DNA from: an uncultured Ruminococcus sp.
Lineage (GTDB): Bacteria; Bacillota; Clostridia; Oscillospirales; Ruminococcaceae
Length of the DNA stretch: 30,389 nucleotides
Reading direction: 5' to 3'
NCBI GenBank assembly: GCA_900550695.1
Contig: URTF01000022.1
Coordinates: 1-30,389, forward strand
A model generated the notes under the pieces. It did no database searches, was not told the origin of the DNA, and saw only the letters and a list, made by a program, of their open reading frames with translations. Position 1 is the stretch's first letter; every line of letters begins with the position of its first letter. Of this stretch, positions 15,041 to 22,791 are shown piece after piece. A program made the position numbers and the translations under genes.

Positions 15041-15952
15041 TCAGCCGAGTTCCAACATTCTGTCGATACATACCGATGCACGTTTGATCTGCTCTTCGGG
15101 CATATCGATAACAAGTCCGCCCTTGCCTGTAAGACAGTTATAGACATCAACGAGCGTTGTTGACTTCATATTCGGGCAGATAAGATGCTTTGAAAGCGGA
15201 TAGAAGCTCTTATCGGGGCAAATATACTGGAGATGCTCGGCTATGGATATTTCCGTTCCGATGATGAACTCCTTTGCGTCCGAATTTTTGGCAAAGTTCA
15301 CGATGCCCGAGGTCGAACCTATGTAATCTGCGTGGCTGCAAACGGACGGCTGACATTCGGGGTGGACGAGTACGAGTGCATTCGGGTGCTTTTCCTTAGC
15401 TGCGATGACCTGCTTCTCGTTTACAGCGGCGTGGACGGGGCAGCCGCCCTGAATGAGCTTGAAATTCTTTTCGGGGAGCTGATCTCTTACAAATGCGCCG
15501 AGATTGCAGTCGGGTATAAAGAGGATATTCTCTGCATCGAGCTTTCTGCAAATTTCAACTGCGGAGCTTGAAGTTACACAGACATCGGCGTGTTCTTTGA
15601 GTGCCGCAGTGGTATTGATATAGGCAACGACTGTATAGTCGGGGTACATTGCTTTAAGCTGGACAAGCTCCTCTGCGGAGATCTGTTCAGCCATTGGGCA
15701 GCCTGCTTCGGGGCAGGAAAGGATAACCTTCTTATTCGGGGAAAGAATTTTACAGGTTTCCGCCATAAAATGAACGCCGCACATAATGAGTGTATCGTTC
15801 TTGTCCTCTGCGGCAAGCTGTGAAAGCTTGAACGAGTCGCCCGTATAATCGGCTATTTCCTGAATTTCCTCCGCCTGATAGCTGTGGGCAAGTATCGTGA
15901 TACCCTTTTCTTTTTTTATTCTTAAAATTTCCTGCTGAATATCCTTTACCAT
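15041..15952 (-). CDS. nadA: Quinolinate synthase
   Basis: Condenses iminoaspartate with dihydroxyacetone phosphate to quinolinate in de novo NAD synthesis; oxygen-sensitive [4Fe-4S] enzyme. 303 residues from the ATG at 15952, chosen because AAGGA lies 6 bases upstream and MVKDIQQEILRIKKEKG is the usual N-terminus. The three cluster cysteines sit at the expected spacing: C85 (AGCPMAE), C171 (GGCPVHA) and C259 (ICPNMKS). Substrate motifs LAHSYQAEEIQEIAD, GDSFKLSQLA and HPECQPSV are present. nadB and nadC are not beside it. It follows the AI-2E-family gene by 45 bp on the same strand and probably shares its promoter. Confidence 0.96.
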   Translation of the reverse strand: MVKDIQQEILRIKKEKGITILAHSYQAEEIQEIADYTGDSFKLSQLAAEDKNDTLIMCGVHFMAETCKILSPNKKVILSCPEAGCPMAEQISAEELVQLKAMYPDYTVVAYINTTAALKEHADVCVTSSSAVEICRKLDAENILFIPDCNLGAFVRDQLPEKNFKLIQGGCPVHAAVNEKQVIAAKEKHPNALVLVHPECQPSVCSHADYIGSTSGIVNFAKNSDAKEFIIGTEISIAEHLQYICPDKSFYPLSKHLICPNMKSTTLVDVYNCLTGKGGLVIDMPEEQIKRASVCIDRMLELG

Positions 15953-15997
15953 AAACTTTCCTTTCCAAGTTCTGATCTCAAAAAACACAAGACGGTT

Positions 15998-17314
15998 TTA
16001 TAAGTCTTTTTTATTATCGGACGATTCTTCATCGTCCTTTTTCGATCCTTCCGAATCGGACTTTTTGTTAAATTTAAACACAGCCGAAAGCGACTTATGC
16101 ATTTTGTTCTTTTTTTCATCGTCAACGGGTATATCATTTGAACAATAATCAAGTGTTCGTGTTGAAAGTCCTCTTCGCTCGAGAAGATAGTTGACAAAAT
16201 CACGAACAAGCGAATAAATTACGGCAAAGATCGGAACACCGAGTATCATTCCCGCAAAGCCGAACATTCCTCCGCCGACAAAGATCGCAAACATTACCCA
16301 GAACGGTGAAAGTCCGGTTGAATCGCCGAGGATCTTCGGACCCAAGATATTTCCGTCAAACTGCTGTAAGATAAAAATGAAGATAACGAACGGAATTACT
16401 TGTCTTGGAGCGGCAACAAGCAGCAGAAGTGCGCTCGGTATCGCACCGATGAACGGACCGAAGAACGGGATAATATTCGTAACGCCGACAACGACGCTGA
16501 TAAGCGCAACAAAGTCCATTTTCATTATCGACATACAGATAAATGTAAGGATACCGATGATAGTCGAGTCAATAAGCTTGCCCGAAATGAAGCCGCCAAG
16601 CATTTTATTCGTGCGGGCAGCAATACTGTAAACGGCATTTTTTCCGCCCTCGGGCAGAACAGCCGCAACGAACTTTCTCATCTGGGCAATGAATTTTTCC
16701 TTGCTGAAAAGAAGATATATCGCAACGATGAAGCCGATAACAAAGTCGCCAAGACCGCCTATAAAACCAATTGCGCCGTCTTTGAGCTTGATAGCCCACT
16801 CACCGAGCTTGGGAACTATGCTGTTTATAAAATCGGTCAGCTTCGGCTGGAGGTTATCGAACTGCGTCTGCACAAAGCTGTAGATATCGGGATAGTCCTC
16901 GACAAATTTGTATATCCAGCTTTCAAAATTATTCAGATAGCTGTTAAAATTTCGTGCCAATCCTATAACGCTCTCAACTACCTGCGGCAAAAGAACTGCG
17001 ACAATCGCAAAAAGCACTGCAAGAAGCGTAAGCAGACCGAAAGCAACGCTTAACGAGCGCACAAGCTTTCGGTGCGCTTTTTTTCTCTCAAAGCACTTTC
17101 CGAAAACACGCTCAAAAAATTTCATCAACGGATTGACAATGTAAGCAATAACAATGCCCCACGTTACGGGCGCAATGACATTTGCGAATGAAGCAAGCAC
17201 ACCGCTTATAGCGCTGAATTTCTGGACAATAACGACAAGGAACAGACAAATTGCAAAGGTAATGACTGTGTAGAATGAAACCGTCAGATATTTTTGATTT
17301 GGTTCTATCTTCAT
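15998..17314 (-). CDS. AI-2E family transporter (multi-spanning membrane protein)
   Basis: Integral membrane protein of 438 residues in the AI-2E/PerM-like family. About eight hydrophobic segments are visible, starting with FYTVITFAICLFLVVIVQKF and FANVIAPVTWGIVIAYIVNP, a long helical soluble stretch (about 120-190), and the family core VGVTNIIPFFGPFIGAIPSA with GPKILGDSTGLSPFWVMFAI. The tail (about 395-438) is charged and Lys/Ser/Asp-rich, probably cytoplasmic. Family members include proposed autoinducer-2 exporters and Na+/H+ antiporters, so the substrate is open. Its ribosome binding site is modest (AGGACGAGAAT). First gene of a likely two-gene unit with nadA. Confidence 0.9.
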   Translation of the reverse strand: MKIEPNQKYLTVSFYTVITFAICLFLVVIVQKFSAISGVLASFANVIAPVTWGIVIAYIVNPLMKFFERVFGKCFERKKAHRKLVRSLSVAFGLLTLLAVLFAIVAVLLPQVVESVIGLARNFNSYLNNFESWIYKFVEDYPDIYSFVQTQFDNLQPKLTDFINSIVPKLGEWAIKLKDGAIGFIGGLGDFVIGFIVAIYLLFSKEKFIAQMRKFVAAVLPEGGKNAVYSIAARTNKMLGGFISGKLIDSTIIGILTFICMSIMKMDFVALISVVVGVTNIIPFFGPFIGAIPSALLLLVAAPRQVIPFVIFIFILQQFDGNILGPKILGDSTGLSPFWVMFAIFVGGGMFGFAGMILGVPIFAVIYSLVRDFVNYLLERRGLSTRTLDYCSNDIPVDDEKKNKMHKSLSAVFKFNKKSDSEGSKKDDEESSDNKKDL

Positions 17315-17358
17315 ATTCTCGTCCTTTTTTATCGGGTGGATATAATAAAAACATCTTT

Positions 17359-17387
17359 ATTATAACACCTTTTTCTTCATTTGTAAA
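17359..17387 (-). promoter_or_regulatory. Promoter for the AI-2E transporter and nadA
   Basis: Minus-strand TTTACA (plus 17382-17387), 17-bp spacer and TATAAT (17359-17364), with an extended TG upstream of the -10 (TGTTATAAT). Predicted start about 17352, roughly 38 bases before the transporter ATG. Confidence 0.82.
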
Positions 17388-17458
17388 GATTTCACGACGA
17401 AATATTTATATTTTTTTCGGACAAAATAAAGTTAAACCTATTTATTCGGAGGGTTTAT

Positions 17459-18394
17459 ATGATCTATGATACAATTATAGTCGGAAGCGGAACGGCAGGA
17501 CTTTCCGCCGCAGTGTATGCAGGACGTGCGCAGCTGATTTTCGCCGTCGTTGACAGGATCGGCGGAAGTGTCGGACAGATATCGGGCAGCAGCCGTGTAG
17601 ACAACTATCTCGGACTGTATGGCGAAAGCGGTTTCGATCTCGGAATGAAGTTCCGCCGTCATGCGCAGGCTCTCGGTACAGAATTCATCGAGGGTGAAGT
17701 TGTGAAGATCGTTTCCGACAATGGAATATACAAAATATTACTGAAAAGCGGTGAACCTTTACAGACCAAAACTGTAGTATATGCAGCAGGAACAGAGCCG
17801 ATAAAGCCCGACATCACGGGTCTTGAACGATTTTCGGGCAAGGGTGTTTCCTATTGTGCTATATGCGACGGTGCATTTTACAGAAATAAGGTCGTCGCTG
17901 TGATAGGCTGCGGTGACAGTGCGCTCGGTGATGCGCTGTTCCTTGCTCCGATTGCGGCTGAGGTTTACGTTATCCACCGTCGGAATGAGTTAAGGGCGAA
18001 CAAAACGCTTTGCCAAAGAGCCGAAGAAACAAAAAATATCCACTTTATTCTTAGTGCGGAAGTTAAAGAATTTGTCGGCGGTGAGAAGATATCCTCTATC
18101 CGCTATATTCATAACTGTAAAGAACAAAGCCTTGGCACAAGTGGAGTGTTCATTGCAGTGGGTTCAAGACCTGCGACCGCACCTTTAAAGGATATAGTTG
18201 AATTGAACGAGGGTGGTTATATCGTTGCAGGTGAAGATTGCGTTACCTCGGCAAAAGGGATCTTTGCGGCAGGTGATGTCAGAACCAAGCCAATGAAGCA
18301 GCTTATCACAGCGGCGGCAGACGGGGCGAACAGTATTCACAGCGCAGAGGAGTTTTTGAGAATTCGGAATTCGGAATGCGGAATTCGGAATTAA
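17459..18394 (+). CDS. trxB: Thioredoxin reductase-like FAD/NAD(P) oxidoreductase
   Basis: Low-molecular-weight thioredoxin reductase-type flavoprotein, 311 residues. FAD-binding GSGTAGLSAA (about 9-18), redox-active CxxC as C133-A-I-C136 (E. coli has CATC), NAD(P)H-binding GCGDSALG (150-157), HRRNELR (173-179, the basic motif associated with NADPH preference) and the FAD-contact IFAAGDVRTKP near the end. Excellent GGAGG 7 bases upstream. No thioredoxin gene adjoins it, so it could also serve another partner. The last 11 residues (301-311, IRNSECGIRN-type) and the stop codon are encoded by a copy of the 34-bp repeat, so the native C-terminus appears to have been replaced. Confidence 0.92.
   Translation: MIYDTIIVGSGTAGLSAAVYAGRAQLIFAVVDRIGGSVGQISGSSRVDNYLGLYGESGFDLGMKFRRHAQALGTEFIEGEVVKIVSDNGIYKILLKSGEPLQTKTVVYAAGTEPIKPDITGLERFSGKGVSYCAICDGAFYRNKVVAVIGCGDSALGDALFLAPIAAEVYVIHRRNELRANKTLCQRAEETKNIHFILSAEVKEFVGGEKISSIRYIHNCKEQSLGTSGVFIAVGSRPATAPLKDIVELNEGGYIVAGEDCVTSAKGIFAAGDVRTKPMKQLITAAADGANSIHSAEEFLRIRNSECGIRN
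18361..18394 (+). repeat. 34-bp repeat copy B, inside the trxB 3' end
   Basis: AATTCGG-type unit nearly identical to copy D at 19893-19926. It lies in frame within the last codons of the thioredoxin reductase-like gene and supplies its TAA. Inverted relative to copy C, 169 bp away, with a terminator between the two. Confidence 0.85.
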
Positions 18395-18415
18395 GCTCCG
18401 CTTTTTCGTAATAAA

Positions 18416-18461
18416 AAACCTGTTTTCAAAGGACATTCATTGATGCTTTGAAAACAGGTTT
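18416..18461 (-). terminator. Bidirectional terminator between convergent trxB and the purine operon
   Basis: 16-bp stem AAACCTGTTTTCAAAG / CTTTGAAAACAGGTTT (18416-18431, 18446-18461) with a 14-base loop. On the minus strand T-rich sequence (TTTTTTATTA) follows, ending the purine operon; the plus side TTTATTTATTT ends trxB. The core CCTGTTTTCAAAG also forms the pcrA terminator at 9466. Confidence 0.85.
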
Positions 18462-18563
18462 ATTTATTTAGATATTTTCTTGAAAAAATATTTATGCAAT
18501 TCGGAACGAAAAATCTATCATTATGAAAGTTTTGTCTTTATTCGTAAATATTCGGAGCAAATA

Positions 18564-18597
18564 TAATTCCGAATTCCGAATTCATAATTCCGAATTA
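18564..18597 (-). repeat. 34-bp repeat copy C, at the purD stop codon
   Basis: Exact copy of the unit at 15002-15035. The purD stop codon (18595-18597 on the minus strand) is the first triplet of the repeat as read from purD. Confidence 0.85.
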
Positions 18598-19869
18598 CTT
18601 AGAGAGCGCTTTCTGTCCAATATCCTTGCGGTAGTGTGCGCCTGCAAAGGTTATCTTCTTTACACCATCGTAGGACTTATCGAGTGCGGCTTGGAGAGTT
18701 TCGCCCGTTGCTGTTACGCCGATAACTCGTCCGCCGTTGGTATAGAACCTGCCGTCCTCAAACTTTGTGCCTGCGTGGTAAACGAAAACGCCGTCGACCT
18801 GACCTTTTTCGTCCATACCGTGCATTTCGATGCCCTTTTTATAGCTCTGCGGATAGCCGCCGCTTGCCATTATTACGCAGGAACAGCACTCATTTTTCCA
18901 CTTGATATCGAGGTCGGAGAGATTTTCGTTATAGACAGCCTCGAAGATATCGCAGAGGTCTGTATCGAGGAGCGGAAGAACGACCTGTGTTTCGGGGTCG
19001 CCGAAGCGGCAGTTGTATTCGATGACTTTTACACCCTTTGGTGTTGCCATAAGTCCGAAATAGAGGCAGCCTTTGAACTTTCTGCCCTCGGCGTTCATTG
19101 CGTTCATTGTCGGGAGGAAGATATTTTCCATACATTCCTTTGCAACGGCTTCGGTATAGAACGGGTTCGGAGCGATAGTTCCCATACCGCCCGTGTTAAG
19201 TCCCTTATCGCCGTCGAGCGCACGCTTATGATCCATTGAGGAGATCATCGGAACGACTGTCTTGCCGTCTGTGAACGAGAGTACGGAAATTTCGGGCCCC
19301 GTGAGGAATTCTTCGATAACGACAGTCGAGCTGCTTTCACCGAACTGCTTTCCGTCGATCATCGACTTGACCGCTTCAACAGCCTCTTCCTCGTTCTGTG
19401 CGATTATTACACCCTTTCCGAGTGCAAGTCCGTCAGCCTTGATAACTGCGGGATAGCTGTTCTGCTCTTTGAGGTAAGCAATAGCGGAGACACTGTCTGT
19501 AAAGGTTTCATACTTTGCAGTAGGGATATTGTATTTTTTCATAAGGTCTTTGGAGAAGACCTTGCTGCCCTCGATGATTGCGGCAGCCTTGTTCGGTCCG
19601 AATGTCATAAAGCCCTCTGCGTTGAGTGCGTCTACCATACCGAGAACGAGCGGATCGTCGGGAGCTACGACTACCATATCGACTTTGAGCTGCTTTGCAA
19701 GTGCGACAACTCCGTCAATATCGGTCGCACCGACATTGAAGCACTCGGCATAGCGTGAGATACCGCCGTTGCCTGGAGTGCAGTAGAGCTTTTCAACACG
19801 CTTGCTTTCGGCAAGCTTCATTATAATGGCGTGTTCACGGCCGCCGCCGCCAACTACTAATATTTTCAT
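18595..19869 (-). CDS. purD: Phosphoribosylamine-glycine ligase
   Basis: Purine step 2: ATP-dependent ligation of glycine to phosphoribosylamine, giving GAR. 424 residues, normal length, ATP-grasp fold. Motifs: MKILVVGGGGREHAI at the N-terminus, YCTPGNGGI, KADGLALGKGVIIA (ATP-binding lysine region) and NCRFGDPETQVVLPLL with the metal-binding acidic residues. GGGGA about 10 bases before the ATG. Last gene of the purine operon, 255 bp after the transformylase, a gap that contains repeat copies D and E. Its stop lies inside repeat copy C. Confidence 0.97.
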   Translation of the reverse strand: MKILVVGGGGREHAIIMKLAESKRVEKLYCTPGNGGISRYAECFNVGATDIDGVVALAKQLKVDMVVVAPDDPLVLGMVDALNAEGFMTFGPNKAAAIIEGSKVFSKDLMKKYNIPTAKYETFTDSVSAIAYLKEQNSYPAVIKADGLALGKGVIIAQNEEEAVEAVKSMIDGKQFGESSSTVVIEEFLTGPEISVLSFTDGKTVVPMISSMDHKRALDGDKGLNTGGMGTIAPNPFYTEAVAKECMENIFLPTMNAMNAEGRKFKGCLYFGLMATPKGVKVIEYNCRFGDPETQVVLPLLDTDLCDIFEAVYNENLSDLDIKWKNECCSCVIMASGGYPQSYKKGIEMHGMDEKGQVDGVFVYHAGTKFEDGRFYTNGGRVIGVTATGETLQAALDKSYDGVKKITFAGAHYRKDIGQKALSK

Positions 19870-19892
19870 TTTTATCAGTCCCCTTTCAGAGC

Positions 19893-19926
19893 TAATTCGG
19901 AATTCGGAATGCGGAATTCGGAATTA
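19893..19926 (+). repeat. 34-bp repeat copy D, upstream of purD
   Basis: Same variant as copy B (AATTCGG units with one GCGG). It sits just beyond the purD ribosome binding site and forms one end of a ~230-bp segment whose other end is copy E in inverted orientation. Confidence 0.85.
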
Positions 19927-19969
19927 TTTTTTCCGATAATTGTTCCGAATTACTAACGAAAACCGATTT

Positions 19970-20065
19970 TGGTAACGTGCGGATATGGAATCCGCCCCTA
20001 CGTTTTTGATTGGAATATGCGTTTTTGACGGGACGGGAAACCCTTCCCCTACATTTTTCTGCGAT
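19970..20065. repeat. Two tandem hairpin units between repeats D and E
   Basis: Two related units, one with GCGGAT..ATCCGC (about 19979-19995) and one with GGGAAA..TTCCC (about 20035-20048), each followed by CCCCTACRTTTTT. The unit shape (hairpin plus CCCCTAC) suggests an interspersed hairpin repeat. Confidence 0.5.
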
Positions 20066-20086
20066 TTTTATACAATATGCATCAAT

Positions 20087-20120
20087 TAATTCCGAATTCC
20101 GAATTCATAATTCCGAATTT
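20087..20120 (-). repeat. 34-bp repeat copy E, 4 bp after the purH-type gene stop
   Basis: Copy of the unit at 15002 and 18564 with one end-base difference. Located immediately downstream of the AICAR transformylase stop codon on the minus strand. Confidence 0.85.
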
Positions 20121-20124
20121 GAAA

Positions 20125-21306
20125 TTAGTGGTGGAAAAGACGGATTCCCGTGAATGCCATTGCAATATTGTACTTGTTGCAGGTATCGATAACGTTGTCG
20201 TCACGGATAGAGCCGCCCGGCTGTGCGATGTATTCCACGCCGCTCTTGTGCGCTCTTTCGATGTTATCACCGAATGGGAAGAATGCGTCCGAACCAAGGC
20301 AAACGCCTGTATTCTCATCGAGCCATGCACGCTTTTCTTCTGCGGTGAAAACCTCCGGCTTTGTCTTGAAGATGTTCTGCCAAGCGCCGTCTGCGAGTAC
20401 GTCCATATATTCATCGGGGGACATATAAACATCGATAGCATTGTCACGGTCTGCACGGCGGATACCGTCGATGAAGTCAAGTCCGAGCACCTTCGGGGAC
20501 TGACGGAGCCACCAGTTATCGGCTTTCTGACCTGCAAGGCGTGTGCAGTGGATTCTCGACTGCTGACCTGCGCCGATGCCGACAGCCTGACCGTCCTTAA
20601 CGTAGCATACGGAGTTGGACTGTGTATATTTGAGGACGATGAGCGAGATAAGGAGGTCACGCTTCTTTTCGTCGGGGATATCCTTGTTGCTTGTTACGAT
20701 GTTTTCAAGGAGAGCGTTATCGATAGGAAGCTCGTTTCTGCCCTGCTCGAATGTTACGCCGAACACCTGCTTTGTTTCGATAGGTGCAGGCTTGTAGTTT
20801 TCATCGATCTTTATAATATTGTATGTGCCTTTTCTCTTGGATTTAAGAATTTCGAGAGCTTCGTCCATATAGCCGGGAGCGATAACGCCGTCGGAAACCT
20901 CACGCTGTATCATTTTTGCCGTGCAGACATCGCAGACATCGGAAAGTGCGATAAAGTCGCCGTAGGAGGACATTCTGTCAGCGCCTCTTGCTCTTGCATA
21001 AGCGCAGGCAAGCGGAGAAAGCTCGCCGAGGTCGTCTACCCAGTAAATTTTCCTGAGAGTATCGGAAAGAGGAAGTCCTACTGCTGCGCCTGCGGGCGAA
21101 ACGTGCTTGAAAGATGTTGCTGCGCAGAGTCCCGTTGCCTTTTTAAGCTCACGGACAAGTTGCCAGCCGTTGAAAGCATCGAGGAGGTTGATATAGCCGG
21201 GCTTGCCGTTGAGGACTTCGATAGGAAGGTCGGAGCCGTCCTGCATAAAAATTCTCGATGGCTTCTGATTGGGGTTGCATCCGTATTTAAGCTGCATTTC
21301 GTTCAT
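20125..21306 (-). CDS. purH: Stand-alone AICAR formyltransferase (PurH transformylase domain only)
   Basis: Purine step 9: transfers formyl from 10-formyl-THF to AICAR, giving FAICAR. 393 residues, corresponding to the C-terminal transformylase half of bifunctional PurH; the N-terminal IMP cyclohydrolase (MGS-like) domain is absent. The catalytic K67-H68 pair is in SFKHVSPAGAAVG. Other family blocks are ADRMSSYGDFIAL, HCTRLAGQKADNWWLRQSP, QPGGSIRDD and the terminal AFTGIRLFHH. I start at 21306 (MNEMQLKYGCNPNQ), with AAGGA 9 bases upstream; the frame is open six codons further to a TTG without a ribosome binding site. The missing cyclohydrolase activity is supplied by the gene immediately upstream (24 bp apart). 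Confidence 0.93.
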   Translation of the reverse strand: MNEMQLKYGCNPNQKPSRIFMQDGSDLPIEVLNGKPGYINLLDAFNGWQLVRELKKATGLCAATSFKHVSPAGAAVGLPLSDTLRKIYWVDDLGELSPLACAYARARGADRMSSYGDFIALSDVCDVCTAKMIQREVSDGVIAPGYMDEALEILKSKRKGTYNIIKIDENYKPAPIETKQVFGVTFEQGRNELPIDNALLENIVTSNKDIPDEKKRDLLISLIVLKYTQSNSVCYVKDGQAVGIGAGQQSRIHCTRLAGQKADNWWLRQSPKVLGLDFIDGIRRADRDNAIDVYMSPDEYMDVLADGAWQNIFKTKPEVFTAEEKRAWLDENTGVCLGSDAFFPFGDNIERAHKSGVEYIAQPGGSIRDDNVIDTCNKYNIAMAFTGIRLFHH

Positions 21307-21330
21307 AATTCGTATTCCTTTCAAATTTTA

Positions 21331-22041
21331 TCAGCCGTTTTTGTTGACGATCCTTGTGTCGGACTCGCCCGTTGCAAGTTCGATATAGCGAACGAAGAGC
21401 GAAACCTTGTTGTCGGCGTTGAGTGAATCCCACACCATATCCGTGAAAGCGTCAATGTCAAGGTCGGTCATATCTACAAGCTTTGGTTCACCCTCAAAGC
21501 TTGGGAGCGGTGAGCCGTCGCCCATATATGTATGTATAAAGTGACCCGTTCCGTTGAGCGGCTTTTCGTAAGAGAATGTGAAGCGCTCACGGCAGTCGGG
21601 GTTGCCGTCTGCGGATTTGAGGATAGACATTGAATAATCGCCGCACTTGTTGCAGACGATTCCCGAAATTCTCGGTGTAAAGTTCGGAGCATCGTCCTCA
21701 TACTCCCTTGTGCGGAGGGATTCCTCGAATGTTTTTCCCTCTTTCATAAGGTCATAGATAGTGTCGGTCTGGTCACCGTTCGTTACGATAGTCATACCGT
21801 CAAGAACACGAACGGGAGAATAGATGATAAGGTGCGGATCGACCATTTTTGACGGGTCGAAAGCTTCGGTACGGATACCGTCAGCGGTCGGGAGAAAAAC
21901 TCTGTTGCGGCTGTTTTCGCTTCTGCCCATAATAAAGTACGCAATTACAGCGTGTTTACCGTCAGCGGACTTGCCGATGATGATTCCTCGTCCCGGGTAA
22001 GCGTTTGCTTTAAGCTCGTTTTCGATAGAAAGTTTCTTCAT
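21331..22041 (-). CDS. purO: IMP cyclohydrolase, archaeal PurO-like
   Basis: Final step to IMP: ring closure of FAICAR. 236 residues resembling the PurO-type IMP cyclohydrolase family (PF07826 from memory), first described in archaea and unrelated in fold to the PurH N-terminal domain. Family-like blocks: AYPGRGIIIGKSADGKHAV near the start, GRSENSRNR, DPHLIIYSPV, and a later TPRISGIV. It is longer than the ~200-residue archaeal proteins. The flanking genes (AICAR transformylase 24 bp downstream, purN/purM upstream) strongly support the assignment. AGG-rich ribosome binding site upstream of the ATG. Confidence 0.85.
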   Translation of the reverse strand: MKKLSIENELKANAYPGRGIIIGKSADGKHAVIAYFIMGRSENSRNRVFLPTADGIRTEAFDPSKMVDPHLIIYSPVRVLDGMTIVTNGDQTDTIYDLMKEGKTFEESLRTREYEDDAPNFTPRISGIVCNKCGDYSMSILKSADGNPDCRERFTFSYEKPLNGTGHFIHTYMGDGSPLPSFEGEPKLVDMTDLDIDAFTDMVWDSLNADNKVSLFVRYIELATGESDTRIVNKNG

Positions 22042-22056
22042 TTCGTACCTCCAAAT

Positions 22057-22791
22057 TTAATCAAAATATCCAAGATAACAGGTCACTTTATATTTAAGTT
22101 CAACGCTGCCGAAATCGTTCATTTTTTTGAAAAGCTGACGAAGCTCCCAGACGTAGCCGTCATAGCCGATATCATCGGGTCTGAGGGCGTAGGAGCGTGA
22201 GAGCGTGTTGCCGACAAAGCCGTCCTCATCGTAGGAAACACTGAGGTCAAATTCTTTGTATTCGACCTCGGCGAAGTATTCGTTCCGCAGAAAAGCATCG
22301 CCCTCATTGTCCGAGCGCTTGCCTGCGTGACCCTTATAGCCGCAGTAGATACGGCTTATCTCGTCACGCTCACGGATAAGATCGTCAGCCACCTTTGAGT
22401 TGAAGATAACTGCGACCCTGCCGTTCGGCGCAAGTATGCGTTTGCACTCGGCTTTGAACCTTTCCTCATCGAACCAGTGGAAAGCTGTTGCGGCGGTCAC
22501 AAGGTCGACCGAGCCGTCAGGGATTCCCGTATTTTCGGCAGGAGCTTTTATCACCTGCGCCGTTGGGACGTTTCTGTACAGCTTTTTCAGCATATCGTCA
22601 TTAGGCTCTACTGCGATAACCTTTTCAGCTTTCGGAATGAGCAGCTTTGTGAATTTTCCCGTGCCAGCGCCAATGTCTGCGACTGTTTTTGCGTTTGTTT
22701 TCTCAAAAAGCCAATCAACAAGCTCGGTCGGGCAGGACGGGCGGTATCTGTCGTAGTCGTCAGCCCTGCCCGAAAATTTATCCTCATTCAT
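22057..22791 (-). CDS. Class I SAM-dependent methyltransferase
   Basis: Small-molecule-type methyltransferase, 244 residues. Motif I VADIGAGTGKFTKLL (about 37-51), the following acidic VEPNDDML, then APAENTGIPDGSVDLVTAATAFHWFD (motif II/III region typical of type 11 methyltransferases) and RILAPNGRVAVIF. Substrate unknown. It overlaps the end of purN by 8 bp and ends 15 bp before purO, so it is cotranscribed and probably translationally coupled, yet it has no known purine role. Could be a passenger gene or tied to one-carbon metabolism. Confidence 0.88.
   Translation of the reverse strand: MNEDKFSGRADDYDRYRPSCPTELVDWLFEKTNAKTVADIGAGTGKFTKLLIPKAEKVIAVEPNDDMLKKLYRNVPTAQVIKAPAENTGIPDGSVDLVTAATAFHWFDEERFKAECKRILAPNGRVAVIFNSKVADDLIRERDEISRIYCGYKGHAGKRSDNEGDAFLRNEYFAEVEYKEFDLSVSYDEDGFVGNTLSRSYALRPDDIGYDGYVWELRQLFKKMNDFGSVELKYKVTCYLGYFD

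Noticed and set aside
18523..19239. 238-codon plus-strand open frame
   Set aside because: Antisense to purD and begins within repeat copy C; no motifs or ribosome binding site.
20077..21426. 449-codon plus-strand open frame
   Set aside because: Lies antisense to the AICAR transformylase gene and repeat E, has no family motifs, and arises from the codon bias of the real minus-strand gene.
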